From Opitutia bacterium (GTDB taxonomy: Bacteria; Verrucomicrobiota; Verrucomicrobiia; Opitutales; Coraliomargaritaceae), in contig DOCS01000083.1 of assembly GCA_003503355.1 (NCBI GenBank), forward strand, positions 1-12,072: a DNA stretch of 12,072 nt. Direction: 5' to 3'. The position numbers and the translations under genes are program-made. The notes under the pieces were generated by a model. That model was given only the letters and a program-made list of their open reading frames with translations. It had not been told where the DNA came from and did no database searches. Position 1 is the first letter of the stretch, and every line of letters starts with the position of its first letter. Of the stretch, positions 1-5,331 are shown piece by piece.

Positions 1-615
1 AAAACTGCGGTCTACTCGCTCAAAGCTGAAGAAGTGCGCGAGAAGGTGATGCCTGAGATGGACGAAGCATTTTTTGCAAGTGTGCAGGTCAAGGATGAAG
101 CTGAGTTGCGTGAGCGCATTAGCGAAAACATCGAAAACCAGAAGAAGCAGCAAAACGCGAATGCCGAGCGTCAGCAGATCACTGAGCAATTGCTGAGCAG
201 TGTTGAGTTCGCGGTGCCTGAGAGTGGTATTGAGAGCGAAACACAAGCGGTGCTGCGTGACTTCATGCAGCGTAACATGCAGCAAGGCGCTTCCGAAGCG
301 GATTTTGAAGCACACAAGGAGCAGCTGCATGAGGGTGCTACCAAGGCAGCACATGACCGTCTCAAGTCACGCCTGATCCTCAGCAAGATTGCTGAGAAGG
401 AAAAGGTGCAGGCTGATAACGATGACTTCGGCCGTCTGATCATGATGGAAGCAGAGAAGTCTGGTCAAAAGCCCGAGAAGATTGTGAAGGAAATTCAAAA
501 GGATCAGAGCCGTATCAACAGTATGCGCAGCGAAATTTTGCTGGGTAAGACGATGGATCTTTTGATTGAAAAGGCCGAGCGTGAGACTGTCGCAGCGGCT
601 ACAGCCGAAGCTTAA
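1..615 (+). CDS. tig: Trigger factor, C-terminal part (gene runs off the left edge)
   Basis: Ribosome-associated chaperone and peptidyl-prolyl isomerase that binds nascent chains in the cytoplasm. Only the last 204 codons are present; the reading frame is open to base 1, so the ribosome-binding and FKBP-like domains lie outside the window. The visible part begins at the end of the isomerase domain (VYSLKAEEVREKVMPEMDEAF, matching the family pattern of a beta strand then a 'K-x-V-x-P-E-x-D-E-x-F' turn) and continues into the long, charged, helical C-terminal chaperone domain (AERQQITEQLLSSVEFAVPE is typical, as is the IAEKEKVQADNDDFGRLI segment). It ends in an Ala/Thr/Glu-rich tail. A GTG at position 34 is in frame but is internal, not a start. 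It is followed after 82 bases by clpP and then clpX, the widespread tig-clpP-clpX order, which strongly supports the call. Confidence 0.95.
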   Translation, partial: KTAVYSLKAEEVREKVMPEMDEAFFASVQVKDEAELRERISENIENQKKQQNANAERQQITEQLLSSVEFAVPESGIESETQAVLRDFMQRNMQQGASEADFEAHKEQLHEGATKAAHDRLKSRLILSKIAEKEKVQADNDDFGRLIMMEAEKSGQKPEKIVKEIQKDQSRINSMRSEILLGKTMDLLIEKAERETVAAATAEA

Positions 616-697
616 GCTTATCTGTTAAAAGCATTGGATAATCTGTGTGAGCCTGTTAGGCTGAGCTTAGAATCCACCAATTATTATATAAACTATT

Positions 698-1294
698 GTG
701 AGTTACGTTCCACTTCCTACTGTCTATGAGCGCGAGGGCCGCACCGAGCGCGCCTGGGATATTTATAGCCGCCTGTTGCGCGACCGTATCATTTTTGTCG
801 GCACGCCGATCAATGATTTCGTCGCCAATGCAGTGGTTGCGCAGATGCTGTTCCTGCAGATGGAGGATCCTAAAAAGGATATCAGTCTGTACATCAATTC
901 TCCGGGCGGCAGCGTAACCGATGGCATGGCGATCTACGACACCATGAACTTCTTGCAGTGTGATATCGTCACCTACTGTGTAGGGCAAGCTGCGAGTATG
1001 GCGACGCTGTTGCTCGCCGCCGGCACCAAAGGCAAGCGCTATGCATTGCCCAACAGTCGCGTGATGATGCACCAGCCGACCGGAGGTGCCACGGGGCAGA
1101 CTTCGGACATCTCGATCGCAGCGAAGGAGATCCTTCGTTGGCGTGCACAGATGAACAAGTTGATCGCCAGTCACACCAATAAGACCGAAGCAGAAATCGC
1201 ATCGGATTCGGACCGTGATTTCTACCTGACTGCTAAGGAGGCGATGGAATACGGGATCGTCGACAAGGTGATCGAAAGCAAGCCCAGCGCATAA
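698..1294 (+). CDS. clpP: ATP-dependent Clp protease proteolytic subunit ClpP
   Basis: Serine peptidase that forms the tetradecameric chamber of the ClpXP cytoplasmic protease. The 198-residue product is of normal length. The catalytic triad is visible: Ser100 in GQAASMA, His125 in VMMHQP and Asp174 in the DRDFYLTA segment, with the spacing expected of the family. The Gly-rich SPGGSV motif (residues 68-73) and the hydrophobic-pocket region before it are intact. The chosen start is GTG at 698, giving [13 protein letters not shown], the standard N-terminus that forms the axial loops. No Shine-Dalgarno sequence precedes it; the 20 bases upstream are A/T-rich with a TATAAA at 687-692. It is followed by clpX after 24 bases, and the two are very probably co-transcribed. 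There is no sign of an inactive paralogue. Confidence 0.97.
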   Translation: MSYVPLPTVYEREGRTERAWDIYSRLLRDRIIFVGTPINDFVANAVVAQMLFLQMEDPKKDISLYINSPGGSVTDGMAIYDTMNFLQCDIVTYCVGQAASMATLLLAAGTKGKRYALPNSRVMMHQPTGGATGQTSDISIAAKEILRWRAQMNKLIASHTNKTEAEIASDSDRDFYLTAKEAMEYGIVDKVIESKPSA

Positions 1295-1318
1295 CAATTC
1301 TCACGACTCTATTTTAAT

Positions 1319-2710
1319 ATGGCTAAATCCACACGGATGACTTTTTGCTCGTTTTGCGGTAAAGCGCAGAACGAAGTGCGCAAGATGATCGCAGGCCCCG
1401 CCGGGGTACATATTTGTGATTCTTGCGTCTCTGTGTGCAAGACGATTATTGATCGCGAGCTAACCGATTCGGCTGATTCGGCCGAATCAGCCGAAAGCAA
1501 GCAGAGCCTCGTGGAAGCGAAAGGGCTGTTCAATGTGGTCAAGCCTGCCGAGATAACGGCTGGTTTAGATCAACATATCATCAGCCAAGATTACGCGAAA
1601 CGTGCGCTCGCGGTGGCGGTTTATAATCACTATAAGCGCCTACGCTCGGAAAACCGTATCGAAGGCGCATCTGAATTCCTGGACTTCGATGACCAGTTTG
1701 CCGACGTGCAAGTCGAGAAGAGCAACATTCTATTGCTTGGCCCGACGGGTAGCGGTAAAACACTGCTTGCTCGGAGTTTAGCGAAAATGCTCGACGTGCC
1801 GTTTGCGATAGCTGATGCGACCACATTAACCGAAGCCGGTTACGTGGGGGAAGATGTTGAGAACATCGTCCTGCGCCTGCTGCAGTCAGCGGATTACGAC
1901 GTCAAGAAGGCTGAGTGTGGTATCATTTACGTCGATGAAATTGATAAAATTGGCCGCAAGACCGATAACGTATCGATTACACGCGACGTGTCTGGTGAGG
2001 GCGTTCAGCAAGCGCTCCTTAAAATTCTTGAGGGCACCGTTTGCAATGTTCCACCGCAGGGTGGCCGCAAGCACCCCAACCAGGAATACATCCAGCTCGA
2101 TACTTCGAATATCCTCTTCATTTGCGGTGGTGCGTTCGTTGGACTCGACAAGATCGTTCAGAGCCGCGTCGGTTCGAAGGCTATGGGCTTCGATACGCAG
2201 CATAACTTGCGTCAGGATGAAGTGCCATTGAGCGAACTGCTGCGTGATACGCAACCGGAAGATTTGGTCCATTTCGGCATGATTCCCGAGTTTATCGGTC
2301 GTCTGCCGATGGTGGCGGTACTCGATGAACTGAGTCGCTCGGATCTGGAGCACATCCTGCAGAACACCAAGAACTCGTTGCTCAAGCAATACGGCAAGCT
2401 CTTTTCAATGGAAGGCGCCAAGCTACACTTTACACGTGATGCAGTCGGCGCGATTGCAGACAAAGCGATCGAACTCAAGACCGGCGCGCGCGCACTGCGG
2501 TCCATTATGGAGCGTATCATGCTGGATGTGATGTACGACTTGCCGCAGAGCGAAAACGTCGACGAAGTGGTGATCAACCGCGCCGTGGTCGAAGGGCGTG
2601 GCAAGCCAAAGATCAAGTACAATAAGGAAGCTGCAGGCGGCGATTTGAAGGTACAACCGTCTGAAGTCGCGAAGTCAAAAAAAGGCAGTAACTCGGTGGA
2701 TGCTGCGTAG
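1319..2710 (+). CDS. clpX: ATP-dependent Clp protease ATP-binding subunit ClpX
   Basis: AAA+ unfoldase that recognises substrates and feeds them to ClpP. At 463 residues it is slightly longer than many family members. Domain order: N-terminal zinc-binding domain with Cys10, Cys13, Cys33 and Cys36; an acidic Asp/Glu-Ser-Ala linker (about residues 49-62); then the AAA+ module. Visible motifs are Walker A GPTGSGKT (141-148), the pore loop GYVGED, Walker B IIYVDEID (202-209), the RKH pore loop in [10 protein letters not shown], sensor-type GRLP, and sensor 2 in TGARALRS. The ClpP-contacting loop reads Met289-Gly-Phe where Ile-Gly-Phe is usual. The C-terminal tail after residue 430 is Lys/Ser-rich and poorly conserved. 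The ATG at 1319 has no Shine-Dalgarno sequence; TATTTTAAT lies directly in front of it. The linker codons contain a perfect 28-base palindrome. Confidence 0.98.
   Translation: MAKSTRMTFCSFCGKAQNEVRKMIAGPAGVHICDSCVSVCKTIIDRELTDSADSAESAESKQSLVEAKGLFNVVKPAEITAGLDQHIISQDYAKRALAVAVYNHYKRLRSENRIEGASEFLDFDDQFADVQVEKSNILLLGPTGSGKTLLARSLAKMLDVPFAIADATTLTEAGYVGEDVENIVLRLLQSADYDVKKAECGIIYVDEIDKIGRKTDNVSITRDVSGEGVQQALLKILEGTVCNVPPQGGRKHPNQEYIQLDTSNILFICGGAFVGLDKIVQSRVGSKAMGFDTQHNLRQDEVPLSELLRDTQPEDLVHFGMIPEFIGRLPMVAVLDELSRSDLEHILQNTKNSLLKQYGKLFSMEGAKLHFTRDAVGAIADKAIELKTGARALRSIMERIMLDVMYDLPQSENVDEVVINRAVVEGRGKPKIKYNKEAAGGDLKVQPSEVAKSKKGSNSVDAA
1468..1495. repeat. Perfect 28-base palindrome inside clpX
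   Basis: The half-site is TTCGGCTGATTCGG, followed immediately by its exact reverse complement, centred between 1481 and 1482. There is no spacer and no mismatch over 28 bases; the next base pair out (A/A) breaks the symmetry. It lies in the codons for the acidic Asp/Glu-Ser-Ala linker, where a 9-base near-repeat (Asp/Glu-Ser-Ala) also occurs. Palindromes of this length are not expected by chance in 12 kb. It may be a protein-binding site, a strong mRNA hairpin, or a by-product of codon repetition. The symmetry is seen directly; any role is unknown. Confidence 0.9.
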
Positions 2711-2745
2711 GTCGAGGTTTTGCAGATTGGGGCGAGTGAGGAAGC

Positions 2746-2774
2746 TTACCGCGATACACTCATATCGCGTGTAA
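2746..2774 (+). terminator. Probable terminator hairpin after clpX
   Basis: TTAC-CGCGATA, a 6-base loop CACTCA, then TATCGCG-T-GTAA. This makes an 11-pair stem with one bulged T at 2770. It starts 36 bases after the clpX stop and is followed by a T-rich but interrupted tract (ATTTCTCATTTGTTCTT, 2775-2791). The position and structure suit an intrinsic or partly intrinsic terminator of the tig-clpP-clpX operon. The lack of a clean T run keeps the confidence moderate. Confidence 0.55.
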
Positions 2775-2856
2775 ATTTCTCATTTGTTCTTCGATCGGTA
2801 GCCTGAGTTAATTGCGTACTCGCGGTTATTTGGGTGTCTGGTGATCGTCTAGCTAA

Positions 2857-2896
2857 CACTACTGATCCCAAGGCTGATTTACCTTGGGATCAAGTG
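2857..2896. repeat. Strong hairpin in the clpX-desaturase gap
   Basis: A perfect 11-pair inverted repeat, TGATCCCAAGG (2863-2873) and CCTTGGGATCA (2882-2892), surrounds an 8-base loop CTGATTTA. The stem can be extended by four more pairs (CACT 2857-2860 with AGTG 2893-2896) across a 2-base bulge. No T tract follows on either strand, so it is not a classical intrinsic terminator. It could be a second, Rho-assisted terminator for clpX, an mRNA 3'-end stabiliser, or a remnant next to the pseudogene that follows. Confidence 0.6.
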
Positions 2897-2916
2897 GTAG
2901 GCGTGAACGACGTCGC

Positions 2917-3652
2917 GGAGTCGCGCAAGGCCAGCTAGTGTGGGGTTATTTGTGCAGCAGCTAGATGTGGACTTTCAACCATGTGGGCCTCGGACAAGGC
3001 TTTGTGGGCTTCGATGGCACCACGATCTAGGCGAGTTCGGTCCCAAGGGCGGATTTGGAAGACTTTTCAGCTGCCCGTCACCTCTGGTTATTACTGAATC
3101 AATCGCTTCGCTGAAGCGTTCAGCGGCTTTGAATCAAACACCAGTGCGCAGCTCGGTCGGTTGGGACGTGGGTGTCAGCGATGGTCCTCGCAACACGTCG
3201 AATCCGTGGTCTTGGGGCAATGCCTCGATCAGTGCCAAGCGCTAGGATATCAGCACAAGCGTGGTGGTTGCGCTTGTCGACTTATCGTATGAAGCGCTCG
3301 TCACTTCACTGGACACTGGCGCGGGCAGTTGCGGAGCCGCAGTGACTCTCTATGATTTAGGTTCGGCGCTATTCGTTGAAGATAGCGCGGCGCAATGGTT
3401 TTGCGCAGGGGGGGGGCCACCGTGGTTGAAAGTAGCAATCTCTCAACTGTTCGAACGGATACTATTGATTTCTCCGATCCGACTCGCGGGGACTTCAATT
3501 ACTTTGCCTGCTTCAGTGAAGATCAGGGATAGATTTTAGCACTGATGGCCGATCCAATCGTGGCTCCAGGGCCTGCGCAGTTCGGGCTGTTGTCCGGACT
3601 GATGGCTTGCAGTTGCTAGCTATTCGAGCGTGGAAATCGGCGAGCGTCCTAA
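2917..3652 (+). pseudogene. Decayed PEP-CTERM-type exported protein gene
   Basis: No intact frame covers this stretch, but protein-like pieces line up in order on the plus strand in shifting frames. First is a Gly/aromatic segment, WTFNHVGLGQGFVGFDGTTI (2968-3027), with stops before and after it. Next, in another frame, is SDGPRNTSNPWSWGNASIS (3177-3233), then a TAG at 3243, then DISTSVVVALVDL. A frame change at a run of nine G (3408-3416) follows. Finally a third frame gives GATVVESS, DTIDFSDPTRGDFNYF, a TAG at 3530, and VAPGPAQFGLLSGLMACSC (3560-3616), a TAG, and a basic end LFERGNRR. That last piece has the layout of a PEP-CTERM sorting signal (usual V-P-E-P, a hydrophobic helix, then Arg). 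The remainder resembles secreted beta-rich proteins but I cannot name a family. The beginning and signal peptide are not recognisable. At least three stops and two frame changes argue for a dead gene, not a sequencing slip. Confidence 0.65.
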
Positions 3653-4755
3653 GCTGCTTTTTCCAGCTTCATTGTTTTTAGGTGGTCGTAGCCGACGAGT
3701 TTCTGGCCTTCTTCATCCCACAATCGCAGTTTTAGAGATTTTAAGCTGGTCCGTAGGGTGAGTTCCGGCACTTGCTGAAAGTATGGTTCCGCATTGTGGC
3801 ACTGCTCAAGCGAATAGTTGGGGATGCGTGAGCTCAAGTGGTGGATGTGGTGATAGCCGATATTGCCGGAGAACCACTGCAGAATCTTGGGTAGCTTGTA
3901 AAAGGAACTCCCTTGCATCGCTGAGTTGGTATAATCCCACTCCTCGCCACTGCGCCAATAGGTATCCTCGAATTGATGCTGTACATAGAATAACCAGACG
4001 CCGAGTGTGCTGGAGACCGCGGTGATGGTCACCTGAATCCATAAATAATTCCAGAAGCCGAACATCGCACTCATACCTATGCCATAGGCGAGGATGCTGA
4101 TATTCATCAGATGGACGGACCGACGATCGACTTTACTGGCTTTTGAATAAGCTATGCGTTGGTAGAAGAGGAACAGGCCGAGTGGGATGAGCCCGAACAG
4201 GACGAAGGGATTGCGTGTCAAACGATAGCAAAAGCGCTCCCAGCGCGGTGCGGTAAGGTATTCATTGACAGTCATCGTCCACACATCACCGATGCCGCGT
4301 TGATCGAGGTTGCCGGAGCTGCCATGGTGTACCGCATGTTGCCAGCGCCAGTGGCGGTAGGGGGTTAAGGTCAGGAGACCAGACAGAAAGCCGACGATGT
4401 TGTTGGCCTTCTTGGAGCGGAAGTAGGAGCCATGGCCGCAGTCATGAAAGATGATGAACACGCGCACCAGAAAAAAGCCGGCGAGGACCGCCAGTGCGAT
4501 AGTGAGCGGCCAGGACCGCGTCATGGTGACATGCATCAGTGCCCACAGTCCCGCGTACGGCAATAGGGTATTGGCGATTTGCCAAGAGCTCTTTGCCAGT
4601 GAGGGCTGCTGGTATTTCGCAACGATTTTTCGCCATGAGACTGGCTTAACCGCATCGCTCGAGGCGCTTGCAGCTGCGGCGTTGATTGAAGCGGGGGCCG
4701 CTTTCAGGACTTCTTCTCCCGAGGATCGGGACTGACTGGGGTTCAATGTTTCCAC
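3649..4755 (-). CDS. Membrane fatty acid desaturase (acyl-lipid, delta-12-like)
   Basis: Di-iron integral membrane enzyme that introduces a double bond into fatty acyl chains. The 368-residue product carries all three histidine boxes: HDCGH (104-108), HAVHH (140-144) and HHIHH (302-306, in GYHHIHHLSSRIPNY). Hydrophobic segments lie at about 62-78, 84-103, 120-132, 183-198, 216-235 and 237-257, as expected for this fold. The box spelling and the HHLSSRIPNY context resemble bacterial delta-12/omega-6-like desaturases, but regioselectivity cannot be read from sequence. The first 40 residues are Ala/Ser-rich and probably disordered. The start is GTG at 4755; there is no good Shine-Dalgarno sequence, only AGGG close to the start. 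It lies downstream of ybeY on the same strand with a 114-base gap, so it may have its own promoter. Its stop overlaps the last frame of the decayed PEP-CTERM gene by 4 bases, in the opposite direction. Confidence 0.92.
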   Translation of the reverse strand: METLNPSQSRSSGEEVLKAAPASINAAAASASSDAVKPVSWRKIVAKYQQPSLAKSSWQIANTLLPYAGLWALMHVTMTRSWPLTIALAVLAGFFLVRVFIIFHDCGHGSYFRSKKANNIVGFLSGLLTLTPYRHWRWQHAVHHGSSGNLDQRGIGDVWTMTVNEYLTAPRWERFCYRLTRNPFVLFGLIPLGLFLFYQRIAYSKASKVDRRSVHLMNISILAYGIGMSAMFGFWNYLWIQVTITAVSSTLGVWLFYVQHQFEDTYWRSGEEWDYTNSAMQGSSFYKLPKILQWFSGNIGYHHIHHLSSRIPNYSLEQCHNAEPYFQQVPELTLRTSLKSLKLRLWDEEGQKLVGYDHLKTMKLEKAA

Positions 4756-4815
4756 GCCCTATTTTCATCGAATAATCACGTCAGTGCGACCTAATTCTGG
4801 GGGATGGCGAATTTT

Positions 4816-4838
4816 ATCCGGTCCTTTGCGAGCCGGAT
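4816..4838. repeat. Inverted repeat between ybeY and the desaturase gene
   Basis: ATCCGG (4816-4821) and CCGGAT (4833-4838) flank an 11-base spacer. Read in the direction of ybeY it would form a 6-pair hairpin 32 bases after the stop, but the sequence beyond it is AAAATTC and not a T run. It may be a weak terminator or an operator ahead of the desaturase gene. I see no clear promoter elements in the rest of this gap. Confidence 0.3.
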
Positions 4839-4869
4839 TGGGGTCTTTTGTCGTGCTATTGGTACGTTA

Positions 4870-5331
4870 TTATGTGAGCGCGAAGTCGCCGCCTACACTG
4901 GCATGATCGAGGATCGCAAGTGCTTCTTGTTCCGCACCGCGCATCGCACTGCGGTCAGTTTCGTTGCGGTCATCGAAGCCGGCCAGATGGAGCCAGCCGT
5001 GGACGAGATAGAGGCTCAGCTCACGACTGAAGGGCTCGCCTAGTTCATGCGCACGACTGAGAGCGTGATCGACCGAGACGATGATTTCGCCGGCGGAATC
5101 CATTGCCGCATTGGCTGGGAAAGTGATCACATCAGTGGCACTCGGGTCGTCCATGAAATCGGCGTGGATTTGACCGATTGTTTTATCGCTGACGAAGGCG
5201 ACCGACAGCTCGCCTTGAGCGATCGGGAATGCCGCGGAAGCTTCGAGCGCGCGAAACAGTTGTTGGGTCGCCGCGATCGGATCGTTGAGTTGTTTATACA
5301 GGTTGCTGATTTCCAGGTCGAGACGGCTCAT
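4870..5331 (-). CDS. ybeY: Endoribonuclease YbeY, rRNA maturation factor, with altered metal motif
   Basis: Single-strand-specific metallo-endoribonuclease involved in 16S rRNA 3'-end maturation and 70S ribosome quality control in the cytoplasm. The 153-residue length is normal. Family landmarks: SVAFVSDKTI (43-52), DVITFP (67-72), the GEIIVSVDHA strand (81-90) and the signature HGWLHLAGFDD (111-121). The usual signature is H-G-x-L-H-L-x-G-Y/F-D-H, with three zinc-ligand histidines. Here the first two are present (His111, His115), but the third position is Asp121 (codon GAC, one base from CAC). Asp could still bind metal, so loss of function should not be assumed. The ATG at 5331 lies inside the end of the HD-phosphodiesterase gene (38-base overlap), suggesting translational coupling. 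The order phoH - 7TM-HD - ybeY is widely conserved and confirms identity. Confidence 0.93.
   Translation of the reverse strand: MSRLDLEISNLYKQLNDPIAATQQLFRALEASAAFPIAQGELSVAFVSDKTIGQIHADFMDDPSATDVITFPANAAMDSAGEIIVSVDHALSRAHELGEPFSRELSLYLVHGWLHLAGFDDRNETDRSAMRGAEQEALAILDHASVGGDFALT

Noticed and set aside
608..619. 12-base palindrome AAGCTTAAGCTT over the tig stop codon
   Set aside because: Short, built from two overlapping AAGCTT words, and of a size expected by chance.
648..664. Small hairpin AGCCT-GTT-AGGCT between tig and clpP as a terminator
   Set aside because: Only five pairs with a three-base loop and no T tract; tig, clpP and clpX are usually co-transcribed.
656..1297. Long minus-strand open frame opposite clpP
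   Set aside because: It is the antisense shadow of clpP, a clearly real gene with an intact catalytic triad; its translation resembles no protein.
3110..3124. CGCTTC-GCT-GAAGCG hairpin in the pseudogene region
   Set aside because: Six pairs only, inside decayed coding sequence, with no supporting context.
3408..3416. Nine-G run as a phase-variation switch
   Set aside because: Other stops and frame changes lie on both sides, so switching this tract could not restore a full protein.
2940..3539. Two open plus-strand frames (2940-3245 and 3261-3539) as separate hypothetical genes
   Set aside because: They are consecutive pieces of one frame separated by a TAG, with better protein-like sequence continuing in other frames before and after. 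They fit a decayed gene better than two real genes.
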